From an uncultured Aquimarina sp. (GTDB taxonomy: Bacteria > Bacteroidota > Bacteroidia > Flavobacteriales > Flavobacteriaceae), in NCBI GenBank assembly GCA_947502885.1, contig CANNBP010000005.1, forward strand, positions 62,001 to 126,000: a DNA stretch of 64,000 nt. Direction: 5' to 3'. This document shows positions 25,484 to 34,419 of the stretch, one piece after another; positions within the stretch are counted from its first letter, which is position 1, and each line of letters begins with the position of its first letter. A program made the translations under genes and the position numbers. The notes beneath the pieces are model-generated. The model saw only the letters and a program-made list of their open reading frames with translations, made no database searches and had not been told where the DNA came from.

Positions 25484-26950
25484 ATGAAAAAATCTCGCCC
25501 TATTATGTTTGTGGGTACAGGCTCTGATGTTGGTAAAAGTATGCTAGTTACAGGTATATGTAGACTTTTGCAACAAAAAGGGTATGCCCCTGCTCCATTT
25601 AAAGCGCAAAATATGTCGCTAAATAGTTTTGCTACACCCGATGGGTTAGAGATCGGGAGGGCTCAGGCAGTACAAGCAGAGGCTTGTAAAATAGATTGCT
25701 CTACAGACATGAACCCTATTTTATTAAAACCGTCTGGAATCAACAAATCTCAGGTTGTCTTACATGGAAAACCTATTGGTGATCAAACGATCAAAGAGTA
25801 TTTTTTAGGAAATAATAAAGCACAACTCTTCGAAGAAGCCAAAACTGCTTTTTTTAGACTTCAGGAAACCTATAGTCCTATCGTTATGGAAGGTGCCGGA
25901 AGTATTAGTGAGCTTAATTTAAAGCATCGAGATATTGTAAATATGAGAATGGCTCAGGCCGCTCAAGCAGATGTATATTTAGTAGCAGATATCGATAAAG
26001 GTGGAGTTTTTGCCAGTGTTTATGGGTCTATTGCTTTGTTAGAGCCATGGGAAAAAAAATTGGTCAAAGGGATTATTATAAATAAGTTTAGAGGAGATGT
26101 TTCGCTATTTGAAGATGGAAAAAAAATACTCGAAAAACTTACAGGAATTCCCATTTTAGGTATCGTGCCATATGCAAAAGATATTTATATAGAAGAAGAA
26201 GATTCTGTAGGCTTAAAGGAAAAGAAAAAAGACACTACAGATGGATTGATCAATATCGCAGTAGTATTACTGCCTTATATCTCAAACTTTACCGATTTTA
26301 ATGTTTTAGAAAAAGATCCAAGAACACATTTGTTTTATTCTAGTGACCCACAAAGTATTGCCAAAGCAGATGTCATTATTATTCCCGGAAGTAAAAACAC
26401 GATTCAAGATCTTTTATTTCTGAGAGAAAAAGGAATTGCTCAAGAAATTTTAAAAGCTCATGAATTAAACAAAACGGTTATAGGGATCTGTGGTGGATAT
26501 CAAATGTTAGGCAATCATATAGAAGATCCCTTGGGTATCGAAAGTGAAATTAAATCTATTCCGGGATTAGGAATACTACCAATTCATACACGACTAACCG
26601 CCCAAAAAACAACTACACAATGTAATTTTAAGTTTAAACAATATCCTCAAACTTGTACTGGTTATGAAATTCATATGGGAGAAACAACTTTTGAAAACCT
26701 ATCTCCGTTAAACAACATAGAAAAACAACCTGAAGGGTATTTACAAAATAATTGTTGGGGTTCTTATATTCATGGTATTTTGGATAATACTGTGGTTGTT
26801 GAAGATCTATTACAAAATTTTTCTTCTTCAAAAAAAGTAACTCCATTTGATTATAAGAAGTATAAAGAAGAAAATTATGATAAACTAGCAACGTTATTAA
26901 AAGAACATATTGATATCGAAGCTATAATTTCAGAAATGCAGTATATATAA
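25484..26950 (+). CDS. cobQ: Cobyric acid synthase
   Basis: 488 residues, normal for CobQ/CbiP. The N-terminal P-loop domain has GTGSDVGKSML and the KPSGINKSQV segment. The C-terminal glutamine amidotransferase domain has nucleophile Cys336 in GICGGYQMLG and His in GYEIHMGET and YIHGILDN. It amidates four side chains of adenosylcobyrinic a,c-diamide using glutamine and ATP. First gene of a plus-strand run; its stop overlaps the ATG of the next gene, so the two are translationally coupled. Confidence 0.96.
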   Translation: MKKSRPIMFVGTGSDVGKSMLVTGICRLLQQKGYAPAPFKAQNMSLNSFATPDGLEIGRAQAVQAEACKIDCSTDMNPILLKPSGINKSQVVLHGKPIGDQTIKEYFLGNNKAQLFEEAKTAFFRLQETYSPIVMEGAGSISELNLKHRDIVNMRMAQAAQADVYLVADIDKGGVFASVYGSIALLEPWEKKLVKGIIINKFRGDVSLFEDGKKILEKLTGIPILGIVPYAKDIYIEEEDSVGLKEKKKDTTDGLINIAVVLLPYISNFTDFNVLEKDPRTHLFYSSDPQSIAKADVIIIPGSKNTIQDLLFLREKGIAQEILKAHELNKTVIGICGGYQMLGNHIEDPLGIESEIKSIPGLGILPIHTRLTAQKTTTQCNFKFKQYPQTCTGYEIHMGETTFENLSPLNNIEKQPEGYLQNNCWGSYIHGILDNTVVVEDLLQNFSSSKKVTPFDYKKYKEENYDKLATLLKEHIDIEAIISEMQYI

Positions 26951-27969
26951 TGATTTACGGACACGGTGATGATGGTTATCGCTATGCTACAGAGTTTAAA
27001 GCTAATTTTAGCTCTAATGTATGGTATGAGGGAACAAATGATAAACTTCTTTCCTACTTAAAACAACAATTATCGAACATTGCAAATTACCCAACACCTA
27101 ATGCAGATGAACTTGCACAGAAAATTGCAGAACATCATCAATTAGATCCTAATAGCATACTTATTACTAATGGTGCTACCGAAGCTTTTTACCTTATTGC
27201 CACTTTGTTTTTTGAGAAGACAGTTGCAATAGGTATTCCCACGTTTTCAGAATATGAAGATGCATGTATCAGAAACAAAATGAACGTTACACACTATAAA
27301 CGTTCAGAACTTATGGGTACTTCGTTTGATCAAGATTTGGTGTTTCTATGTAACCCTAACAATCCTGATGGATTTTGTACTTCGGTTTCGCAAATAAAAG
27401 AATTATTAACTATCAATCCCAAATCAACATTTGTAATAGACGAAGCCTACATTGATTTTACTTTTGAGATTGAATCTAGTATTTCTCTCTTAGAAGAATT
27501 TGACAATCTTATTGTCGTAAAATCCTTAACCAAGCTGTTTACAATACCTGGACTTAGGCTAGGATATATTCTATGTTCTAAGGAGGTTAAAAAGCGACTT
27601 CTGCAATCCAAAATGCCTTGGAGTGTTAATACTCTTGCCATTGAAGCAGGGAAATATATTTATGATAATTACACAATGATATATCCCGAAATGGAAAAGC
27701 TTTTAGAGTATTGTAAGGCCCTTCAAAAACGAATAAATTGCTTAGATGGTTTTACTGTTATTCCTTCGGAAACCAATTATTTTTTGGTAAAACTTCATAC
27801 GTCTGATTCGGCAAAACTTAAAGATTATCTAGCCTATACACATCAACTATTAATTAGAGATGCTTCTAATTTTAAAAGTTTAGATGAACATTATATTCGA
27901 ATTGCGAGTCAATGCCCTCAAAAAAATGAGTTATTAGTTAATGCATTACAAGAATGGAGTATACAGTAA
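26950..27969 (+). CDS. cobC: Threonine-phosphate decarboxylase-like aminotransferase
   Basis: 339 residues, fold-type I PLP enzyme of the HisC-like group. ITNGATEAFYL binds cofactor phosphate, NPNNPDG and DEAYIDF are the family blocks, and the Schiff-base Lys195 is in SLTKLFTIPGLRLGY. Position between cobQ and cbiB points to the CobD(Salmonella)/CobC-type activity that makes the aminopropanol phosphate linker of B12 from threonine phosphate, and not histidine synthesis. It overlaps both neighbours (1 bp and 16 bp). Confidence 0.87.
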   Translation: MIYGHGDDGYRYATEFKANFSSNVWYEGTNDKLLSYLKQQLSNIANYPTPNADELAQKIAEHHQLDPNSILITNGATEAFYLIATLFFEKTVAIGIPTFSEYEDACIRNKMNVTHYKRSELMGTSFDQDLVFLCNPNNPDGFCTSVSQIKELLTINPKSTFVIDEAYIDFTFEIESSISLLEEFDNLIVVKSLTKLFTIPGLRLGYILCSKEVKKRLLQSKMPWSVNTLAIEAGKYIYDNYTMIYPEMEKLLEYCKALQKRINCLDGFTVIPSETNYFLVKLHTSDSAKLKDYLAYTHQLLIRDASNFKSLDEHYIRIASQCPQKNELLVNALQEWSIQ

Positions 27970-28877
27970 TTATTCCTTTACTAATTGGATACGTACTTGA
28001 TTTGATATTAGGTGACCCCAGGTGGCTTCCGCACCCGATACGTCTGTTTGGAAATTGCATTGCCTTTGGTGAAAAAAAGTTAAATACATATCCATTTACA
28101 TTTGTAAAAGGAATGCTTCTTACATTGGTATTAGTATCACTTACCCTATCATTTTTCTACGTTGCTCAACAACAATTGATCGCATACCCTATTGCATATT
28201 ATATTTTTACTTCGGTTTTTGTATTCTACGCATTAGCAAATAAAAGCTTGATTGACGAAGGTAAGGCAGTATTCGATGCCTTGCATAAAGGATTGGATCA
28301 AGGGCGAAAAAGACTATCCTGGATCGTTGGTCGAGAAACAGATCAATTAAATGAACAACAAATAAAAAAAGCGGTTTTTGAAACCATGTCCGAAAATCTA
28401 AGTGATGGTGTGATAGCGCCGTTATTTTATTATGCCCTATTTGGAGTTGCCGGGGCAATGAGCTATAAAATGATCAATACCTTAGATTCTATGATTGGGT
28501 ATAAAAATGATCGCTATATTAATTTTGGAAAGTTTGCCGCAAAATTAGATGATATTGTCAACTATATCCCTGCTAGGGTAACAGCCTTTTTAATGCTTCT
28601 AGTTACAGCAAAACTAAACAAGATTCCGTTTGTATTGCGATATGGTAAACAACATGCAAGTCCAAATGCTGGGTATCCAGAAGCAGCATTGGCAGCTATT
28701 TTGGATTGTAAATTCGGAGGTCCCAATTACTATCATGGACAATTGGTAAACAAACCCTACATAGGGACAAGTGATAGAGCTATAGAAGATCATGAAATGA
28801 AAATTGTAGCAAGAATCAATCAAAAAGTAACTTTCGCATTTGTCTTGTTAATAGGTATCATTTATTATTGCATTTAA
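27954..28877 (+). CDS. cbiB: Adenosylcobinamide-phosphate synthase
   Basis: 307 residues, integral membrane protein with four to five spans. Family motifs: LDLILGDPRWLPHPIRLFG near the start, ETMSENLSDGVIAPLFYY, and ASPNAGYPEAALAAIL. It joins aminopropanol phosphate to adenosylcobyric acid in the inner membrane. The start overlaps the preceding gene by 16 bp. The next ATG comes directly after its stop. Confidence 0.95.
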   Translation: MEYTVIIPLLIGYVLDLILGDPRWLPHPIRLFGNCIAFGEKKLNTYPFTFVKGMLLTLVLVSLTLSFFYVAQQQLIAYPIAYYIFTSVFVFYALANKSLIDEGKAVFDALHKGLDQGRKRLSWIVGRETDQLNEQQIKKAVFETMSENLSDGVIAPLFYYALFGVAGAMSYKMINTLDSMIGYKNDRYINFGKFAAKLDDIVNYIPARVTAFLMLLVTAKLNKIPFVLRYGKQHASPNAGYPEAALAAILDCKFGGPNYYHGQLVNKPYIGTSDRAIEDHEMKIVARINQKVTFAFVLLIGIIYYCI

Positions 28878-29411
28878 ATGAATTTGATACATAAAAGGCA
28901 TATTATTACTGGTGCGCCAGGTACAGGTAAAACAAGTTTAATTACCGAACTCAAAAAAAATGGATATTTATGCTTTGACGAAATATCCAGAAAAATAATA
29001 ACCAGACAACAAGAAACCGGAAGTAATAAAACACCGTGGGGAGACCTTAAAGCCTTTGTCGATTTGGTATACAAACAAACTATTAAAGAACTGGATTTAC
29101 CGATTCAAAAAAATACATTTGTTGATCGTGGATTACCCGATAGTATTGCCTATCTCAAGTCCAAATCATATACCATCCCTGATTATCTATTAAATTTTCC
29201 GTACAAATCCTTTTATGCTTCTACAGTTTTTTTGACGCCTCCGTGGGAACAAATTTATACCAAAGACCCGCAACGCCTTCAATCAAATCAAGAAGCAATC
29301 CTTATTCATAAACACCTAGTCGAGGTCTATCAAAATTTAGGTTTTAACATAGAAATTTTACCAAAAACAACTTTAACAAAACGTGTAGATTTTATTCAAT
29401 CGGTTATTTAA
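28878..29411 (+). CDS. P-loop NTPase (AAA_28-like) in the cobalamin operon
   Basis: 177 residues with Walker A GAPGTGKTS near the start, FDEISRKII and FVDRGLPDS as later conserved blocks, a kinase-like alpha/beta fold, and no membrane span. It belongs to the small ATPases of the AAA_28 type. It starts on the base after the cbiB stop, in the place where cobU (cobinamide kinase/GTP transferase) often sits, but its sequence is not CobU-like. A role in cobinamide phosphorylation is only a hypothesis from position. Confidence 0.8.
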   Translation: MNLIHKRHIITGAPGTGKTSLITELKKNGYLCFDEISRKIITRQQETGSNKTPWGDLKAFVDLVYKQTIKELDLPIQKNTFVDRGLPDSIAYLKSKSYTIPDYLLNFPYKSFYASTVFLTPPWEQIYTKDPQRLQSNQEAILIHKHLVEVYQNLGFNIEILPKTTLTKRVDFIQSVI

Positions 29412-29437
29412 ACAAAAAAAGTATCTTCGCTTCCGAT

Positions 29438-29602
29438 TTATGGTTCTTTTGGAGACAAAGGATGAAAAGGGAATTTGGTGTAAATCCAAAACTGTTCCCG
29501 CAACTGTAATACATATCACAAAAATTATGATCAATATACCACTGTGGTAATTATACCATGGGAAGGTGATTATAATTATGTAAAAGTCAGGAGACCTGCC
29601 AT
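29438..29602 (+). ncRNA. Cobalamin riboswitch
   Basis: Conserved blocks in order: GGATGAAAAGGGAATTTGGTG, reduced here to GATGAAAAGGGAAT near 29461, AAATCCAAAACTGTTCCCGC (29482-29501) and the B12 box AAGTCAGGAGACCTGCC at 29584-29600. Together these are the classical cobalamin aptamer core. A variable arm (about 29515-29580) lies between. It sits just before the TonB receptor gene, as is usual for B12 uptake genes. Confidence 0.95.
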
Positions 29603-29614
29603 AATCAATATTTA

Positions 29615-29689
29615 ATATTAACTCTCGGGTAAAGAGTTAGATATAGCTAGAATCTTATACAAACAGGTATAAAGGATTCTTTTTATTTC
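29615..29689 (+). terminator. Riboswitch expression platform with intrinsic terminator
   Basis: After the B12 box come a hairpin AACTCT/AGAGTT (about 29619-29638) and a longer stem, AGAATCTTATAC (29649-29660) with GTATAAAGGATTCT (29667-29680), followed by TTTTTATTTC. This looks like a transcription terminator used when B12 is bound, shutting off the receptor and the genes behind it. Confidence 0.65.
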
Positions 29690-29722
29690 TATGCCTTTTC
29701 CCACATAACTTTAATTTTATAA

Positions 29723-31984
29723 ATGAAAAAAATTATGTTTTGTGGTGTATTGGTTTTGATGAGTCTATCAGTCTTCTCACAATCCAATACTACTATCTTA
29801 AAAGGAATTATTAAAGATGCCAGTACAGGCTATAATATTCCTGATGTATCCATTGCTGTATTAGAACAAAACAAAGGAACCATTAGTAGTCAAGATGGTC
29901 ATTATCAACTAAAACTCCCAGCTGGAGCCTATAGCATTGAGTATTCGGCAACAGGTTATACACCAATTATTAAAAAAATTATACTAAAAGGAGAAGAACA
30001 TATACAACATATTGGACTTCATTTTTCTGAAACCGAACTATCTGAAGTTATTATTCAATCTGATAAAAAAAAGGAAATAGGGGTTAATAATGTATCCAAA
30101 ATATCACTAAAACTTAGACCCGTAAACAGTGCACAGGATTTATTGAAAACCGTTCCTGGATTATTTATAGCACAACATGCAGGAGGAGGTAAAGCTGAAC
30201 AAATATTTTTAAGAGGTTTTGACAATGACCATGGTACAGACTTTGCCGTTTTTGTAGATGATATCCCTGTAAACCTAAGTTCTCATGCACATGGACAAGG
30301 ATATGCCGACATGCATTTTCTGATCCCAGAAACCGTAGGAGATGCCAATTATTATAAAGGTCCTCATGAAGCATCCTTAGGTAATTTTGCAGTCTCGGGA
30401 GCTGCCTTATATACGACTAAGAGTAGGTTAAATCGTAACGCAATAAAATTAGAATATGGCCAATATGACTTTGTACGTGCACTAGCAATGGTTACTCTTC
30501 TAGACAAAAAGAATTTTTTATCCAAAAATTATGAGAATGCTTATATTGCTGTAGAAGGCACATACAACAAAAGTTTTTTTGATAGCCCTCAAAATTTAAG
30601 ACGATTAAATACTTTTTCTAAGTATACTCTTGATATCAATGATAAGAATACCTTAACTACGTCAATGTCTACTTTTCATAGTAACTGGAACGCTTCTGGA
30701 CAAATTCCCAAACGAGCTGTTTTAACTGGAATAATAGACCGATATGGAGCAATAGATGATAGTGAAGGTGGTGATACCGAAAGAATACATGTAAACGCTC
30801 AACTAGAGTCCAATCTATCTAGTCAGTTGAGTTTTAAGAACCAAGTATATTATCTTTCTAACATATACAATCTCTACTCTAATTTTACATTTTTTCAGAA
30901 TGACCCAGTAAATGGAGATATGATTCATCAATCAGAAAACCGAGATGTATTTGCCTATAATGGAAAACTATCTTTAAATAGTACCATTGGAAATCTGAAA
31001 AGTAAAACTCATATTGGATTTGGTATTCAGCATAATAATAACAAGACCAAACTAAATAACAATATAAAGAGAGAGCAATTAGAGATTGTTAACACTTTTA
31101 AAGTAAAAGAAACCAACTATAGTCTCTATCTTAAAGAACAATTACAACTAAGCAATAAGCTTACCCTATTGGCCGGAATCAGAGGGGATTATTTTACCTT
31201 TAACTTAGAAGAGCTTTTTCCAGAACCGGGTAAGGATGATAATGATGCTTTTAGACTTAGTCCCAAGCTTAGTCTCTTTTATGATCTAACCAAAAACATA
31301 CAATTGTATGCAAAAGCAAGTTCTGGTTTTCATTCTAATTATAGTCAGGCAGCAGTAAGACAAAAATCGATACATCCTTTGCCAAAAGCAATTGGGTATG
31401 ACTTGGGTACCGAGTTTAAAATAGGTAAAAAATTAGTTGCTAACCTAGCTTCATGGTATCTTAAAAGTGATGCCGAGTTCGTTTTTGTTTCTGATGGCTT
31501 TGAGTTTGAAAACAAAGGTCGTTCAGAGCGAATTGGGGGAGAAGCTTCATTTAGATATCAACCATTACCCTATTTTTGGTTAGATACAGATCTAAACTAT
31601 AGTTATGGTACATTGTTAGACGAGCCAAAAGAGGCTAATAAAATACCATCTGCACCGCGATTTACCTCAACAGGTGGTGCTACGTTAAAACTAAAAAATG
31701 GTATCAAAGGATCGCTTCGTTATAGGTATCTTGCAGAGCGTCCTTTGGTAGAAGATGAATCGATAAAAGCAGCTGATTATTTTTTGATGGATGCCGTCTT
31801 TAATTATTCTAAACCTTCATATGAAATTGGATTATCTGTAGAAAACATATTTGATCAAAAATGGACAGAAGCCGTGTTCTATGATTCCTCACAACTTCAG
31901 GATGAATCAGCTCCGGTAGATGATTTTCATTTTACACCAGGCACACCTTTTTTAGCTAAATTAAGTATAACTTATTTCTTTTAA
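29723..31984 (+). CDS. btuB: TonB-dependent receptor for cobalamin/corrinoids
   Basis: 753 residues. Signal peptide (about 1-20, ending FSQ), CarboxypepD_reg-like domain (about 25-105), TonB plug (about 115-225: SAQDLLKTVPGLFIAQ, FLRGFDNDHGTDFAV) and a 22-strand-type outer-membrane barrel ending in FLAKLSITYFF with the terminal aromatic residue. Riboswitch control and the downstream B12 genes support corrinoid uptake. BtuB-type function is inferred; the plug (SSHAHGQGYADMHFLIPE) resembles a broader receptor group and not E. coli BtuB closely. Confidence 0.88.
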   Translation: MKKIMFCGVLVLMSLSVFSQSNTTILKGIIKDASTGYNIPDVSIAVLEQNKGTISSQDGHYQLKLPAGAYSIEYSATGYTPIIKKIILKGEEHIQHIGLHFSETELSEVIIQSDKKKEIGVNNVSKISLKLRPVNSAQDLLKTVPGLFIAQHAGGGKAEQIFLRGFDNDHGTDFAVFVDDIPVNLSSHAHGQGYADMHFLIPETVGDANYYKGPHEASLGNFAVSGAALYTTKSRLNRNAIKLEYGQYDFVRALAMVTLLDKKNFLSKNYENAYIAVEGTYNKSFFDSPQNLRRLNTFSKYTLDINDKNTLTTSMSTFHSNWNASGQIPKRAVLTGIIDRYGAIDDSEGGDTERIHVNAQLESNLSSQLSFKNQVYYLSNIYNLYSNFTFFQNDPVNGDMIHQSENRDVFAYNGKLSLNSTIGNLKSKTHIGFGIQHNNNKTKLNNNIKREQLEIVNTFKVKETNYSLYLKEQLQLSNKLTLLAGIRGDYFTFNLEELFPEPGKDDNDAFRLSPKLSLFYDLTKNIQLYAKASSGFHSNYSQAAVRQKSIHPLPKAIGYDLGTEFKIGKKLVANLASWYLKSDAEFVFVSDGFEFENKGRSERIGGEASFRYQPLPYFWLDTDLNYSYGTLLDEPKEANKIPSAPRFTSTGGATLKLKNGIKGSLRYRYLAERPLVEDESIKAADYFLMDAVFNYSKPSYEIGLSVENIFDQKWTEAVFYDSSQLQDESAPVDDFHFTPGTPFLAKLSITYFF

Positions 31985-31986
31985 TT

Positions 31987-32823
31987 ATGGGAAAAAACAT
32001 TTGTAAAGTAACCTCAACCTTTCAATTTTGTGATGGTGGTTCTTGTCGAAAAGCAAAAAGTGAAATAGCGATACGTGAGGCAAGAGCTTATCTACGTAAC
32101 CAAGGCCTTTGGGATGAAACACATACTATAAAAACACGGTGTAACGGAAGGTGTGAAGATGCTCCTACATGGATTGTACAACCCGGTAATTATTGGTATA
32201 AAAACCTAACTCCAGAAAAAGCAGTCGCCATTTTAAAATCGCATATAGAATTTGATCAACCTGCCGAAGAACATTTATTATATAGAGATGGGTGGTCCGT
32301 ATTACTAACTGATAATGAAAAAATGGTTGCCCCAACAGTTTTTAAACATAAAACAGATGCCGAATTAGGAGATGTTTTAGTCGCTAGAGCATTTGCATCT
32401 GATCAACATTTATATCCTTTGTTTCAGTACTTCTTTCAAGATCCAAGACCCATAACTGTAGATCAAAATGAAGAATTAATTGAAATAAAAACGCCACATC
32501 AAGTAGATTATTCTGATGATTATCAAGTATTAGTACAAGGAGAAGAGCTTCAATTACGCCTAACAATTGCAGGAATTCCAAAAGATATTTCAGAAGATAT
32601 TGCAGATTTTAAAGTAAGTATTGCAGAGGTTATTTGGCTTAAAAAAAGGACTATCTTTACCAAGGCAATTCGTCTTAAAAATAAAAAAGGAAAACACCTA
32701 GTTACTTTTTGGATCAGAGAAGAGGATACCGCGACCTGGGAACATGTTTTAAAAATTTACTTATCCATGTCACCAGACCAAATTAGAATTGAAGATGAAA
32801 AAAGTGTCGAGCAACTCGAATAA
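31987..32823 (+). CDS. Thioredoxin-like [2Fe-2S] ferredoxin domain protein
   Basis: 278 residues. The first 85 residues form a thioredoxin-like ferredoxin domain with four Cys: FCDGGSC at residues 14-19, then TRCNGRC near 50-54, giving a C-x5-C ... C-x3-C cluster pattern. The remainder is of unknown fold with no further Cys. The ATG follows the receptor stop after 2 bp, so it is under the B12 riboswitch. A role as electron donor, for example in cobalt or corrinoid reduction, fits the setting but is inference. Confidence 0.75.
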   Translation: MGKNICKVTSTFQFCDGGSCRKAKSEIAIREARAYLRNQGLWDETHTIKTRCNGRCEDAPTWIVQPGNYWYKNLTPEKAVAILKSHIEFDQPAEEHLLYRDGWSVLLTDNEKMVAPTVFKHKTDAELGDVLVARAFASDQHLYPLFQYFFQDPRPITVDQNEELIEIKTPHQVDYSDDYQVLVQGEELQLRLTIAGIPKDISEDIADFKVSIAEVIWLKKRTIFTKAIRLKNKKGKHLVTFWIREEDTATWEHVLKIYLSMSPDQIRIEDEKSVEQLE

Positions 32824-32855
32824 ACTCTACACAAATAGACGAAAAATATAAGCAT

Positions 32856-33668
32856 TTGAATATCAAAAATATAAGCATATTAGGTTGTGGATGGTTAGGG
32901 CTACCTTTGGCTATTGATTTTATATCAAAGGGCATACATATAAAGGGATCTACTACTACAGAAATTAAAATTACAGCACTTGAGAAACAAGGAATTACAC
33001 CTTTTCTATTAACTCTGGGAGCTGTACCTAAAGAACTTTACATCGATTTTTTATTGGATAGCGAGGTCGTCATTATTAATTTTCCACCAAGACGGATTCC
33101 TAATATCATAGAAATATATCAACAACAAATACAAAGTATTCTACCATATATATCGGCATCACAAAAGGTGATTTTTATTAGTTCTACATCGGTATATCAA
33201 AATACAAATGATGAAGTCTTAGAAACTTTAAATATCCTACCAGAAAAGGAATCGGGTAAGGCTGTTGCTGCTGTAGAACAGTTATTACAAAAACAACTAG
33301 GAGATCGTTTAACCATTATTCGATTAAGCGGTCTCATAGGATATGATCGTTTACCTGGTCGTTTTTTGGCCAATAAAAAAGATGTCCAAAATGGAGACGC
33401 TCCTATTAATGTAATTCATAGAGACGATTGTATCGGTCTTATTCAAGCGGTAATAACAAAAAACGTTTGGGGAGAAATCATAAATGGTAGTGCAGATCTA
33501 CATCCTTTAAGAAAAGAGTTTTATACGCGAGCTGCAAATAGTATTGGACTTACGCCACCAGTTTTTAAGAAACAAGAAACGATCGCATATAAAATTATAT
33601 CAAATACAAAGAGTAAAAAATTATTAGAGTATACGTATATTCATCCTGATCCATTAAAATTAATTTAA
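32856..33668 (+). CDS. NAD(P)-binding epimerase/SDR-like protein
   Basis: 270 residues from a TTG start; no ATG is available near the N-terminus. Rossmann motif ISILGCGWLGLPLA at the start, then FISSTSVY and INGSADLHPLRKEFY, as in YeeZ-like extended SDR proteins. The cytoplasmic substrate is unknown. It lies 32 bp after the ferredoxin-like gene and 2 bp before cobA, so it is part of the riboswitch-controlled unit. A precorrin-2 dehydrogenase-like role has been considered but there is no sequence support. Confidence 0.75.
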   Translation: MNIKNISILGCGWLGLPLAIDFISKGIHIKGSTTTEIKITALEKQGITPFLLTLGAVPKELYIDFLLDSEVVIINFPPRRIPNIIEIYQQQIQSILPYISASQKVIFISSTSVYQNTNDEVLETLNILPEKESGKAVAAVEQLLQKQLGDRLTIIRLSGLIGYDRLPGRFLANKKDVQNGDAPINVIHRDDCIGLIQAVITKNVWGEIINGSADLHPLRKEFYTRAANSIGLTPPVFKKQETIAYKIISNTKSKKLLEYTYIHPDPLKLI

Positions 33669-33670
33669 TC

Positions 33671-34393
33671 ATGTATCCTGTAGCAATCGTAGGTGCCGGC
33701 CCTGGAGATCCGGATTTATTAACCGTAAAAGCACATCGACTTATTGAAGAAGCAGATGTCATTCTTCATGATAATTTGGTTTCTGATACTATTTTAGAAA
33801 TCAATAAGCAAGGAGAAAAAGTCTATGTTGGACGTAAATTTGGAGATACTTCTGATCAAATAGAAAGACAAGATCGAATTAATATGCTATTACATAATTA
33901 TCATCTTGATGGTAAAAAAGTTGTACGACTCAAATCAGGAGATCCCTATGTATATGGCAGAGCCGCTGAAGAGGCACGATATCTTACTAAAAAAGGAACT
34001 CCATTCGAAGTAGTTCCTGGTATTTCTGCAGCATTGGCAGCTGCCAATATCTTTAATATCCCAGTTACCGAGCGTAATAAGTCCAATGCCATGCTTATTT
34101 GTACTGCACATACTGCAGATTATTCTTTTGAACAGCTTACCGGGATTGCTCATATGCTTAAAGCAGGTAATACCATTTCGATATATATGGGGTTAAAAAG
34201 TTTACATAGAATTATTCCTAAGTTATTAGAAGTTTGTAAAGACACAAGCATACCTGTAAGTATTGCATCAAGAGTCTCAAGAAAAGACCAAGCTATTCTA
34301 TCTGGTACTTTAGGAACCATTCAAGAATTAGTAGAACAAAGTGATTTACAAATGCCAGCAGTAGTATTGGTAGGACCTGAACCGATTCTTTAA
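33671..34393 (+). CDS. cobA: Uroporphyrinogen-III C-methyltransferase
   Basis: 240 residues, SUMT type without a CysG dehydrogenase fusion. Motifs: VGAGPGDPDLLTVKA, RLKSGDPYVYGRAAEE, VVPGISAALAAANI and PVTERN. It adds two SAM methyl groups to uroporphyrinogen III to give precorrin-2, the entry to cobalamin and siroheme. Two bp after the SDR-like gene and 26 bp before cbiX, in one operon. Confidence 0.95.
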   Translation: MYPVAIVGAGPGDPDLLTVKAHRLIEEADVILHDNLVSDTILEINKQGEKVYVGRKFGDTSDQIERQDRINMLLHNYHLDGKKVVRLKSGDPYVYGRAAEEARYLTKKGTPFEVVPGISAALAAANIFNIPVTERNKSNAMLICTAHTADYSFEQLTGIAHMLKAGNTISIYMGLKSLHRIIPKLLEVCKDTSIPVSIASRVSRKDQAILSGTLGTIQELVEQSDLQMPAVVLVGPEPIL

Positions 34394-34419
34394 AAAATTA
34401 TTTTAAATATTAAGAACAG

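Noticed and set aside
26950..27969. Histidinol-phosphate aminotransferase (hisC)
   Set aside because: Same family, but overlapping cobQ and cbiB and absence of other his genes favour the cobalamin linker enzyme.
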